From: Quercus robur
Lineage: Eukaryota; Streptophyta; Magnoliopsida; Fagales; Fagaceae
NCBI RefSeq assembly: GCF_932294415.1
Contig: NC_065545.1
Coordinates: 18,170,857-18,234,856 of the forward strand
Length of the DNA stretch: 64,000 nucleotides
Reading direction: 5' to 3'
Positions 11,318 to 22,584 of this stretch are shown here, piece by piece. Each line of letters opens with the position of its first letter. Position 1 is the first letter of the stretch. Position numbers and translations under genes: made by a program. The notes below the pieces were generated by a model. The model was not told the origin of the DNA, did no database searches, and saw only the letters and a list, made by a program, of their open reading frames with translations.

Positions 11318-14300
11318 ATAAGTATATGAAATTCTTTCATACTATCATATTTATTTTAATTGTTCATAATAAAATTATTTAGAATCAAACATTGAACCAA
11401 ATTCCAATAAACTAGTGAATGACCATCTTTCCCGTGCACTACTTACTGGTTTATTCTAAAACATTGACCCATTATTGTAATATTTTAGGACCAAAAAAAA
11501 TAAAAATAAAATAAAAATCTTACAATATTTATGATGAACAATGTTTCTACTTTCTACTATGCCTTTATAATCCGACTTCACTCTTTAATTTTTTTTTAAT
11601 TAATTTCATAGAAGTCTAGAAACATTTAGAAAATATATCAGATCGATTATGATGGTCATGTTGGTGCTAAATCTGAATGACAAGAAAGTCATGAAGTGAA
11701 AGATGTGAACGAAACAATCGTCTATTAGCAGTTGTCCTAGTAGATGCAAATAAGCAAATGTCTAATTAGAGAACCAGGCAAATTATTTTTGACTAATTTG
11801 AAGGACCTGAATATTCTATCACAGGTCATTATTATGAATTATTTGGACATTAAGTAAGCAAATTGAATATATGTGAATCACGTTTTCGAAATCCTTTATT
11901 TAGCTTTTGAGTGATCTCTTTGCTCACCCTTTAATATCAAGTAATTTATTAGGGCATTTTCTGATTCTTGATTCACTAGTCCCACCTCATTATAGTAGTA
12001 TCATAAAAGTGTAAAACTTAAAACCCATCTCTCTCTCTCTTTCTCTCTGGCAAAGAAAAACAAATAATTGCACACGTCCTGATTGTCATGAAATTATTGA
12101 TCTAAACGAAGGAAAAACGCATCATTGTGCTAAATTTAGCTTGTTAAACAACTCGAGATTTGAATATGCTTTATTGTCAATATGTGGATGACACATCCTC
12201 TAGGACTCTATTTAGTAAAATCCAGTTTGATATAATAATCTTATAAATAAAATAATTAAGCGTGTACGGCATGTGTTATTCCATAGATACCAATGCAAAT
12301 GAGGATATAAGTCATAGTATACTATATATGTACTGATAATAGTTAATGCAAACTATGAAGTTCTAAGAAAAAAGAAATTAACTACATAATTATGATTCCC
12401 ATGATCGTATTGATTGGATTATATGATTGAGTGAGAGTGTTGTGTGGTAGTAATATGTTGAATCCCATGGGAATGTATTAGGTTGATCTAGATTACACAA
12501 ACGAGTATGTGGAATTCTTTTTGAGAAAGGAGTATGTGGAATTCTAATTGCAAGTTGCAAGTAATCTTTTTCCTACTATAAATCCATAATTAATGTATTG
12601 CACACACACACAAAAACTATTGCAAAAATTGAAACTGAGATAGAAATAATGTATAAATGAAATTTAATGGGAGAATGAAAGCTCAAAACTAAGAGTTCAT
12701 AACACCACCGGTTTCTATGACCTGCAAGAAACAATAAACCAACAAATTCAACCAAGTGATCCTTATTTCTTTTATTGGTAAATTATTTCATGCGCCCAAA
12801 GTCATATCAATAGTTCAATATACCATATGCTTTTCCACAAAATTTTCCTGTCCCGTCTGGCTTGTCTTATTCCGTTATGTTTGGCACAATTTTTATTAAT
12901 TCTTCCTGAAGATGTAACAGGGCAAAGATTGGTTTCGCTAGCCTCTCCTCGTCTCACTTTGCTTTTTCCTGAACGTGTATATATATATTTATTCCATTTA
13001 TTTTAATTTACATATTTTATTACCATCCTTAAAACGTTTGCTTCATCTTTCTTTTAATACACACACGACTATGTTTCCTTAAGTATAGAAAAATACCTCC
13101 AACCTGTCTCATCCTGATTTGCCCACTCCAATCCCACGCCCACTCCAAATCCATGCGAGGTTTTTCAGCCCCAAATAAGAGACAAGAGAGGGACGGGGCA
13201 ACAATGATCCAACATATTTCTCTCATCACCTTCCCTCACATGATGTGTTAAGGGATGCTAGCTGCTTTTTTTTTTTTTTTTTTTTTCTTGATTGGTTTTA
13301 AAATTAAATTGGCAATGCAATCTTTGCAAATTCCATCATTATAAGATTTCACATTGGATTTAGAAATGAGGTTCTTGCTGATATATGCATAAGTAGACAA
13401 TTTTTTTTTTTTTTAAAAATGGCCCTTGCTTTTTGTAAGAATAGAGCCTATAGGAGCAAAAGCAAATTAGTCTAGACGTGGATGCCAGTCATGAATTGGT
13501 TGTGACCAATTTAAACGTAACGTATGTACCGCTAGTGGACCCCTCTCATCTCACATGCTAATTCCAATCCCTCAAAAAAGGGCTTTGGGAATAAATGCAA
13601 AACAAACTCTCTATTATTTCCACAACTACTCATTATTACACGTATCGAATGACTCGACACGCTCACTTTCTAGTCACATTTTAGCCACTCATACACGGTC
13701 CCAAATACCATGTGTAAATCCCAATTAGAGCAAGATATGGAATTTATTTGATTCATTAAAAAAATTTTAAATAAAGCTATGGAATTTATCTTTTTGGTTA
13801 TTGATTCCAAGGCTTCTTTTATTTTTAATTCTGTACTATCAAACTGTACCATTTCATTTTCAATGGCATTATGAACCAAATGAACATGAGGGGCATATAT
13901 ACTGATAATTACAGATAAATTGAAAGTTGAAATTTCAACATTCCTCTAAAGAAAGAAGATAATTACAGATGAAATGTTCATATGATAAAGTTCTAATGTA
14001 ACATATCCCCAAAAATCAAACATTAGAATAGCTCCAATATTCAGTTTAAGAAGAATTGCTAGTGAACGTATATATTTTATTGAATAATATTGTTAGGGAC
14101 ACAATATTCTTGTTGTTTCACTTATTTTGATTAGAACAACACTACTTTCACGTGAGTAATACCATTTAATTGTACACTAACTGCAAATTTACAATTAGCC
14201 ATGTCAACATGAAAAATGCTGTGTACATAAACTTTTTGATATATTTTGATAAAGCAATTTTCATTTAGTCACCTAGGCTAACAAGGAAGATCCTAAACGT

Positions 14301-14587
14301 TTCCTCAATAAATAAAAAAAAAAAAAAAAAAGAAGGAAGATCCTAAACGGCTCCTAAAGCAGCTATCTAGTGAAGTTTCAGGAGTTATAGAGAAGAATAA
14401 GTGAAAAACCTAGAAATTAAGTTTCAAAAATGGCAATAATAGAGCTTCTCTAGTTCTGGCCCGCAAATTCCCTCAATCATTATTTCTTTAACAACCCAGA
14501 GCCAAATAACCAAAAGCAAAAAAAAAATATTCATAATTCATGCATGGAAATATGGCATGCCACCCTTAGCAACACCTTTTCGTCTCA
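11318..14587. other. Intergenic, AT-rich, upstream of SWEET
   Basis: Low-complexity A and T runs (13268-13286, 13400-13414, 14312-14331) and scattered short ORFs without recognisable domains. No RNA gene was seen. The last 300 bp should belong to the SWEET promoter. Confidence 0.55.
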
Positions 14588-14597
14588 TATATAAATA
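14588..14597 (+). promoter_or_regulatory. TATA box of the SWEET gene
   Basis: TATATAAATA lies 91 bp before the start codon at 14688, a normal spacing for a plant TATA box with a short leader. The expected transcription start is near 14620. Confidence 0.65.
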
Positions 14598-14687
14598 AGC
14601 ACCCAATACCAAGAGTTATGCCAAGCTCTTTTGTTGATCCTCAACAACCTCTCCATCCTTAGAATCCAAAAGGGCTTCACATCAAGA

Positions 14688-14879
14688 ATGGCAACCATTC
14701 ATGCTGTTCATTTGGCTTTTGTTTTCGGCCTCCTTGGTACTTACCTTAATTTTCTCTCCTTCATTACCAAACTTTCCTGAATTCAGTTATATATACTATC
14801 ATTCTCTAATGCTATTCTCTATTTCTCATCCTATACAGGTAATATTGTGTCCTTCCTCGTATACCTTGCACCACTGTAA

Positions 14880-14924
<45 letters not shown>

Positions 14925-16046
14925 AGCTTATATGAAGTTGCATTTACATCATTGTTTCCTTCATTACCTTTTTCTTGTTAGGCCAACTTTTTCTAGGATA
15001 TGCAAGAAAAAATCAACAGAGGGGTTCCAATCACTGCCTTATTCAGTAGCACTATTTAGTGCAATGTTAACCCTTTACTATGGATACTTAAAGAACCGGG
15101 CTATTATGCTAATCACCATCAATTCCATTGGGTGTGCCATTGAGTCCATATACCTTATCATATTCATGATATATGCACCAGGGAGAGCTAGGGTACTATT
15201 TCTTACTCTTAACATGTTTTCATATATGATAATCATGTTGTTTTTATTATAGGTTTATGACATATGATTTGTTTCTCTCTCTACAGATTTATACCGCAAA
15301 ACTGCTTGCCTTTTTTAACCTAGGACTTTTTGGGATGATTGTGCTTTGCACCTCCCTCCTAATTAAGCAAAGTTATTTGAGGCTCACAGTTGTTGGATGG
15401 ATGTGTGCAATCTTTTCAGTCTGTGTTTTTGCTGCTCCTCTTAGTATCATGGTAAATTTCTTACACAAATACAAATTATATATGTTCTGCTTTAAGTATT
15501 CCATTAACTTCACCATTTGTTGTGGTTTTTTACTTTTTAAAATTTTGTCTATTGTGTGTGTTTTTCAGAGACTGGTTATAAAAACAAAGAGTGTGGAATT
15601 CATGCCCTTTTCACTGTCATTTTTCTTGACGATTTGTGCTACAATGTGGTTCTCCTATGGTTTATTGATAGATGATTTCTATGTTGCGGTAAAGTGCCTT
15701 AGCTAGTTCTCTTTGTTTAATGTTATACTTTATTCTTTCCCTTAATTTCTTTGCTTAGAAATTCATTAATTTGTTTCTTCTTGTTTTGTGTTATTAGACA
15801 CCAAACATACTAGGTTTCACATTCGGAATTGCTCAGATGATACTGTACATCATTTACAAGGATAAGAAGAACGTTGTGTTGCCAGAATTTAAGGTTGAAG
15901 ATGCTCCAAATGGCACCATACCCAGCATCGAACTGTGCACAGACGAGACGCCAGGGAAACTCAATGCCATGAATCAAACGCAAGAGTCTAAAATAGGTAA
16001 AGGGATTGGTGATGCAACTACTGAGGCAGCTGAATTAAATGTGTGA
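14688..16046 (+). CDS. SWEET sugar transporter (clade III-like)
   Basis: Six exons, all with GT..AG introns and consistent phase: 14688-14736, 14839-14875 (37 bp), 14982-15192, 15287-15451, 15569-15688, 15798-16046. The product is 276 residues with the SWEET layout: a first MtN3 triple helix ([30 protein letters not shown]), a linker helix, and a second MtN3 repeat ([21 protein letters not shown]). Asn residues equivalent to the two known pocket asparagines are at about 76 (ITINSIG) and 197 (TPNILGF). SWEETs are uniporters moving sugars down a gradient through the plasma membrane or tonoplast. Sequence similarity to SWEET10-15 (clade III, mainly sucrose) is my recollection and should be tested. 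The C-terminal tail after IIYKDKKN is hydrophilic. No break was seen. Confidence 0.93.
14883..14917 (+). repeat. (CT)n microsatellite in SWEET intron 2
   Basis: About 17 CT units fill a third of the 106-bp intron 14876-14981, starting 7 bp after the donor site. Confidence 0.9.
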
Positions 16047-16546
16047 GTACCCACAATGAAGTGAACAAGACATGTATTGCCCAAATGCAAAAAAAATAAA
16101 AGCTTCTACTTGGTTCTAGAGGAGTGGTTTGGCAAAAGAAAAACGCAAGGCGTTTCTGTTGTTTCTGTTTTTAGGGTCAGGTTCTTGTTGTTTCTTACAG
16201 ACCTTCATTATTGGTGTTGTCCGACTTACTAGTATTCAATGAATCAGTTTATAAGGCTTATGTCAACTATTTCAAACAACTATTAATTATAAAATTAAGT
16301 ATAACTTCTTAGTCCAATGGTTTTCTCCATCTCTTACTAGATTTCAAGTTCAAAATTGATCAAAGTGTGTCTGTCTAAGATTTCCCGACTCACTGTCACA
16401 TTTTAATGAAGTATGTATATCCTCGTACTTAAATTTGATTATGTTTATGTGGCAATGAAAATTATGAAATACAAGAGGAAAAGAAATAGCCACCGGCCCA
16501 CCACATGCATGGTCATTGGCTCAATTTGAAAAAATAATCTCCTTTA
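16047..16546. other. SWEET 3' untranslated region and short intergenic DNA
   Basis: Holds the 3' untranslated region of SWEET. An AATAAA signal occurs at about 16094, soon after the stop. Nothing else was recognised. Confidence 0.5.
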
Positions 16547-16766
16547 GGGTCTGTTTGGATATTGTTTATTTTACTGAAAACTGAAAAGTTATTATTAAAA
16601 ATACTGTAACGAATAATTTTTAATAGATAAAACGCAAAACGCATGTTAGGCAAACTTATTGCCATGGAACTCAGGATAGGCAAAATGCGCGTTTTTTAAG
16701 CTAGCTCAAAACTTATTGCCATGGGACCCAGGATTTAAAACACAAAACGCGTTAGGCAAACGCACA
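16547..16766. mobile_element. hAT-like MITE remnant
   Basis: It begins GGGTCTGTTTGGATA and ends near GGCAAACGCACAC, resembling imperfect terminal inverted repeats of a common woody-plant MITE with 'actgaaaactgaaaa' inside. A central segment around 'cttattgccatgg' is duplicated (16649 and 16711). No clear 8-bp target repeat was found. Confidence 0.55.
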
Positions 16767-17373
16767 CTCAATAATATAAATTCAAAATTGAATTCTTTTG
16801 AAGTGTGGAATCAGCTGTACAAATATTGTTTACTTTGTAATTGTTTATTGAGGAATGAAATTTGCTTATTCATAAATTTTAAAAAAAAAATGATATTTGT
16901 TTTAGTGAAATCTAAATGGACTATTACATTACATTGTTTATTTGCTACTAAAGAAAGAAAAAAAAAAAAAAAACAAATGAAATTGAGTGGGTAGTGATAT
17001 AAATTATAAATAGCAGATACTTCATACTTTTTTCTTTTACTACAAATACTTTTATGTGATTTTAATTTACATATATTACTTTAGGGATATGAAGATAATT
17101 ACGCACACTGCCTTAATGATCCATATCGATGCCTACTTGTCTTTGATCTTATAGAAATGACTACAGTATACTTTTGGTTCTTAATATTTGATCTTATTTT
17201 GATTATTTGACCCTAAACATTTGGTTCCATTTCAATTAATAATTTTACAATTTATTGTCAGATTAGCTTTGAGTCACATCACTCATTTTATGTAAACTAT
17301 CGTAACAAACTACATCACCCATATGCTTGGACCAAAAAAAGACAAAACAAAGCCATAGCAAACCATGGCATTA

Positions 17374-17404
<31 letters not shown>
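16767..17404. other. Intergenic, AT-rich
   Basis: Only A/T runs, including a long A-run at 17377-17404, and unremarkable AT-rich DNA. Confidence 0.5.
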
Positions 17405-17720
17405 GACTAAAATATATTTTTGGCCCATTCCGTTTGATGTTTTCATTTTATCCCTTAACGTTTTAAAAAGTTTCATTTTCACCCTTAACACATGGTTCAA
17501 TTTCTTAAAGGCCCTGCGTTAAATGGGTTATATATCGAGGTCCTTTTGGCACATAACAATATATAAAACTACTAATGGTAATAGATATGGATAACAAGGT
17601 TTTTTTGAAAACGAAACCAAACTTTTAAGGGACAAATTGAAACTTTTAAAATGTTAAGAATCAAAATAAAAACAATTCCAATTGTTAAAGCGTGAAAAGG
17701 CCCAAAAATGTATTTTGGTT
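17405..17720. mobile_element. MITE with long imperfect inverted repeats
   Basis: The left end ACTAAAATATATTTTTGGCC mirrors the right end GGCCCAAAAATGTATTTTGG. Inner parts also pair: TTAACGTTTTAAAAAGTTTC on the left with GAAACTTTTAAAATGTTAAG on the right. No coding sequence. The superfamily is uncertain because no target duplication is clear next to the A-run. Confidence 0.6.
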
Positions 17721-18951
17721 TATATAATTATTGTTCCTTGTTTCCTTGCACCTTCTTTTTTCATTTTTGGTAAATTCTCCATCCAAACGTTACCATGTAT
17801 TTAAGAAATCAACAGCAATATGTATTTTGTTCATATCTAACTTACATGTGAAACGGTTCAACCAAAATAGCATATACACAAATTAACTAAGTCGATGTGA
17901 ACTTCATGGTCATGATTGGCTAGTTACTTTGATCCCTTTGTTAACCAAGTAATATACTTTACGGAATCTAGTTGCTGCATCCAACCTTGTGTTTAATTAT
18001 TGGCATGAGATAGCCGAAAGAAAGAAAGAAAAAATGGTATGACTTTCTTCATTTATCAATCCCACGTTGGAATTCCTTCGAGTTTAAGAGGACTTACTTG
18101 GATCCCCACTAGATTATAAGAGAAAAGCAAAATTAAGGAATGTACCTTGATTGGCAAATTAGCTCTCACTATCCATTCATACTAGGCATGCCACCATACA
18201 ATACGACTTTTTTTGTATTGCAAAAACTTGAAAGTTACTATGTTATGGCCACTGTATTGAATCTTTCAAACGCATAATTATATTGAATTTAATTCACCTT
18301 TACAAGATAATATTGTTTGTGTTGTACTGTTATGTACATGTCTTGTATGTGCCATTTATTTCTAGCTAAAAGAGTTATACTAATACGCAATGTGGACATC
18401 TTCTATTTTAACAAAGCTTTTATTTTGGGACTATTAATTATCGATTTCAAAGTTGCACTTTTCCTGTGTGGCACAAGCACTAATTTTAGGTAGCTGATAA
18501 AAAATTAGATGCATCTTGCAACCAAAAACAAAAAACTGCTCTATATTTTGAAATTTCCCACAAATTATTTTGTCCTTAGTTTCCTCCATATTTTGTTTGT
18601 TCCTTTGTATAGTTAGCAAGTGAGGTATTGTACTACAAGTTGTGCAATGTAGAAAATCTATGCGCGATAAGTTGTTCAGAAGTTATTTTAAAAAAAAAAA
18701 AAAACTCTACAGTTTTTTTGGTAAATAAAACAATCTATGCATAAACTCATCAAATTATATTGTTTGAATTTAAGTCATAGTTTAGTGAAAAAAGTCTCTC
18801 ATTCAAGTCATTTGGTAAACATAGTTGTAAAAATGTATATATGTTGCAAGTTATTTGGAAGAAAAAGAAACTATTCGCTTGCAAATAATTCATTGAGTAA
18901 AAAAAAAAAACCTATAAATTAAATTAAGTCATTACATAGAATATGTACTTC
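17721..18951. other. Intergenic, AT-rich
   Basis: No coding region or recognised element. Short A-runs only. Confidence 0.5.
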
Positions 18952-19364
18952 AAAATTTTCTTGTTATAAATTCTATAAATAATAATAATAATAATTAAGA
19001 CATTATATTTTAAATCTTAAAATAAATTAAATCATATAATTCCAAAAGTTTAAGTTAAAGTGTTGAACCCTTAAAATATAAAACTACTATAAATTAAACC
19101 ATACAGTTTTGTGAATTTCAAGTTGAACTCAGGATTTAAAAAAAAAAAAAAAACGTATCAATTTAAACCCTAGGATACAAAATTTTCTTGTTATAGATGC
19201 TATAAATAATAATAGTAATTAAGACAAATTATATTTTAAATCTTAAAGTAAATTAAATCATACAATTCCAAAAGTTTAAGTTAAGGTGTTGAACCCTTAA
19301 AATATAAAACTACTATAAATTAAACCATACAGTTTTGTGAATTTCAAGTTGAACTCAAGATTTT
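18952..19364. repeat. Tandem repeat, two units of about 185 bp
   Basis: Unit 1 (18952-19137) and unit 2 (19179-19364) share nearly all bases, for example 'aagtttaagttaa' then 'gtgttgaacccttaaaatat'. Small indels separate them, so the duplication is not very recent. No coding content. Confidence 0.85.
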
Positions 19365-19813
19365 AAAAAATGTATCAATTTACATGGATGTGTTAACAAT
19401 TTTTAACTAGTTCAAATTTAGCTCACCAATATTATTTTTTTACGTACCAATAACAATTTTTATTTTCTCTCATAAAAAAAAATAAAAAATAAAAAAATAA
19501 AAAAAGACAATTTGTATCTTCATCTATGCTATTATTTAAGGGGTTTCCCCTATTTGGACCGGATTTTTTTTTGTTCCAAAATATCCCTACAACCTACATT
19601 TAAATAGGGCCAACTTAGTAAAAATACATCTTTAACTCCCACTAAAACATTGCCTAAACAGAACCACTCTTTTGATGGTTTTCAAATTACTTTATCTATT
19701 TCTCAAAAAAAAAATTACTTTATCTATTTATTAAAAAAAATTAAAACAAACATACGTTTATTTGTAAAAATACATCTACTGATTAAAAAAAAAAAACAAA
19801 TGCCATTATTGCA

Positions 19814-19844
<31 letters not shown>

Positions 19845-20497
19845 TATTTACTTCCACGTAAAACATTATCTATAAAATAGGATCACACTCCCAATACACT
19901 CACGTTGGTTTTTAAACTGCTCTATTAACTTCCTGAGAACAACTTTTATTAACTTTTACATTTCCATTTTTTATTTTTTGAGTTTGAAGCTATATCCTTC
20001 TTCTTCTTCTGGAAATATCAAACTAAACAAATTTGGATATGTATAAATTGCTTTGTTGGAAATAGACTTGATTACCTGACCGGATAAGTATATATGAGCA
20101 AATAATTTTCTTTTACTTATCCGAATATTTTCTTCTTTTTTTTTTTTATTTAAGTTTTCCTATCTCATATATTCAATTATTGTTTTTAAATATTTGTTTT
20201 GGTTTCTTATATTAAATGCCTCTCAAACGTGTATTTGTGATAATGAGATGTTACTGTCACAGCCATTCCCTTGATATCATGCTTCCACCAGATCAAGAAG
20301 GGCACAACATAAACGCGATTATGTTTCAAGCCACTAGCCCCTCTTGCTTTGTCAATATCTCACCAACAACCAATTAACATCTATTTAGTGAAATCCTGAC
20401 TTCAGAATATGTATTTGGTTGTCTCTTGCCACATGACAATTTCTATTTGTTTGGTATTTATTTCTCTTCTTTAATGTCAAACTGTTCTTTCTTTCTC

Positions 20498-20528
<31 letters not shown>

Positions 20529-21218
20529 AATTCAATAATTTTGCATCTAATATAACAAATGAGATCTTTCTTTTGGTTCCCTTTATTTATATTTCTTCAT
20601 TTTGGCTTCTGTTAATGGCTATCTAGAAAAGTTTTTCATTTTTTTTTTTTTTTTAGTTTCCTTTTTGTTTAGAATGATGTTGTTTCAAAGTGTCTCACAA
20701 GATTAACACAAAGTTTCTATTTGAATTCTTCATCTGCAGGCTAGGTGCCCAAGTTATTGAATCTTTAAAAAGTTTTTATAAAATATGCTCACTACATTGA
20801 GTATTTTCTATTAGTTTCATGTTATTCACGTATGTGAATTTTTTTTAGAACACTTTCTTTTAATGTGAACCTATATGCCAATAGAAACTATTAGGAAATC
20901 CAAAAGAAAAGGGGGGAAAAAGAAACTAAAAAGCATATAAAAATGTGCATAGAGTGTGTGAAATAAAGAAGGCTACACACAAATGTTCTTTTGATGGTTT
21001 AGAATGCAGCTGACACATTTAGTTCATTTCTCTTTATTATTTTTGTATGCATATGGATATTTTATTTTTTGTTGATAAATATGTATATGAATATTGAACA
21101 TATGTTGTTTTTCAATGCCATGTAAAAGGTTATATGATTTTGATATTGTATCAAAATAAATTGTTGAGTTTGATTTTGAATGCTTTTGATAATTTTTGAA
21201 TGCTTTAATTGGCTTCCT
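19365..21218. other. Intergenic, low complexity
   Basis: Contains a (TA)n run at about 19821-19846, T-runs at 20508-20527 and 20641-20654, and no supported gene. Confidence 0.55.
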
Positions 21219-21227
21219 TAAATAAAA

Positions 21228-21578
21228 GGCTAAAATGTAAAACTGGCCCTCCAACTTTCTTTAGATTTCATTTCAGTCCTCTAATTTTGCTTTCAATCAT
21301 TTTAGTCCTCTAAGTTTCAGATTTATTCAATTAAGGCTTTTCTGTTAACTTTTGTTAAAAATTTTTGAAAAAAAAAATCTGGAAAATATTTTTCAATCAT
21401 TAATTGATTTTTTTTAATTTATAAAATTAAAAAATTAACCACAACATATAACAAAAGTTTATGGAAAAGCCTTAATTGAATAAACTTGAAAGTTAGAGGA
21501 CTGAAATGAACAAAAGCAAAGTTAGAGAACTGAAATGAAATCTGAAAAAACTTAGAGAGTCAGTTTTGCATTTTACCC
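21228..21578. mobile_element. Mutator-like MITE with 9-bp target duplication
   Basis: A 351-bp element with almost full-length inverted arms. The left end GGCTAAAATGTAAAACTGGC mirrors the right end, and inner words such as AGTCCTCTAA/TTAGAGGACT pair. It is flanked by an exact 9-bp direct repeat TAAATAAAA at 21219-21227 and 21579-21587, the size used by Mutator-like transposases. No coding capacity. Confidence 0.88.
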
Positions 21579-21587
21579 TAAATAAAA

Positions 21588-21784
21588 CTAGCCTCTAAGC
21601 ACGCGCTCATGTGCGTATTCAGAAGCTCTTCTATTTTTTTGATAAAAGTTAATAATTTGCATCCATTATAAATTTGGATTACTACATTTTTCAATCACAA
21701 AAATACTTAGGAGTATGATCATGATGAGTGTTATGCATTTGTACCAAATATTAAAATCATTAACCTTTCTCCATGCATAACACT
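21588..21784. mobile_element. Foldback MITE, left arm and loop (split by the LTR element)
   Basis: Starts CTAGCCTCTAAGCACGCGCT. About 150 bp of this arm is the reverse complement of 36667-36799 on the far side of the LTR element, so both are halves of one roughly 330-bp foldback element. The loop has 'tgttatgcat...atgcataaca'. The last five bases, ACACT (21780-21784), are the LTR element's target duplication. Confidence 0.8.
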
Positions 21785-22584
21785 TGTAGGGATAAGGGCC
21801 AAAAATTGTATATTGGGTCTTGGGTTTTGGCCGAGGACGTTGATTGGTCCGAGGATGAATAAACAATAGTGAGGGTGTTAAGTTCAAAGTCTCATAAGTA
21901 ACATGCAAGTAAAAATGTTAAGAAAGGTGGTCCGAGGAGGAGTGTCTCCTCGGATAAACAAAGTATAGGTCAAACGTATATTCTATTACTCAAAGTGACC
22001 TTCTAGGAAGTTTCGCTGAGAAGGACATGTATCGTGAACATACTAGAAGAGTGGAAGTTAGGAAATATCTAAGGAAAAGCTGCTGTCACCACATTAAATG
22101 CCCTGCAGCTAACTTTCTAACTGCATTTATGTGGAGAAGACCCCTGAATAGTGTTGCCTTGGCTACCGCAACTCATAGAAAGCCAGAGAAGGTGTCTGAT
22201 GGGATAAGCACTCAAGTAGTGGCTTAAATGATCAACAAATGTAGGATCAAGATAACGAAAAAGAAGATATATAATGTAAAAGATCCTCCATGGATATGGG
22301 ATCGGAAAAAAGGAGGAGAAAGCACTGTAGCAAGCAAAATCGTATTTGTAATTGTTTCCAATTAATATACACTAGAACTTACCTCCTCGAACCAGGCCGA
22401 GAGTGAATTTATTTAGGTCAATCCTTCTGGTTTTTGTTTGATTATCTTTCAAACCTATTCTATCTGTTGTCCAACTCATTAGGGCCTAGTTCTCCAACCC
22501 AGTCTCTACAAATTTATTGTGTTGGGCTCACTGGGCCCATATCCCTTTATATTTTGGGTTTGAGCTTCAAAACGTGTCCCTACA
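21785..22584 (+). repeat. 5' LTR of the Tat-type element
   Basis: It has TG...CA ends and matches the LTRs at 36093-36661 and 39367-39934 over most of its length, including the 'ctcctcggata' box, but it is longer and more diverged from them than they are from each other. Confidence 0.88.

Noticed and set aside
21588-21630. Helitron 3' end (hairpin followed by CTAG-T)
   Set aside because: The CTAG and hairpin fit a Helitron end, but about 130-150 bp of inverted arm sequence on the other side of the LTR element shows a two-armed foldback element.
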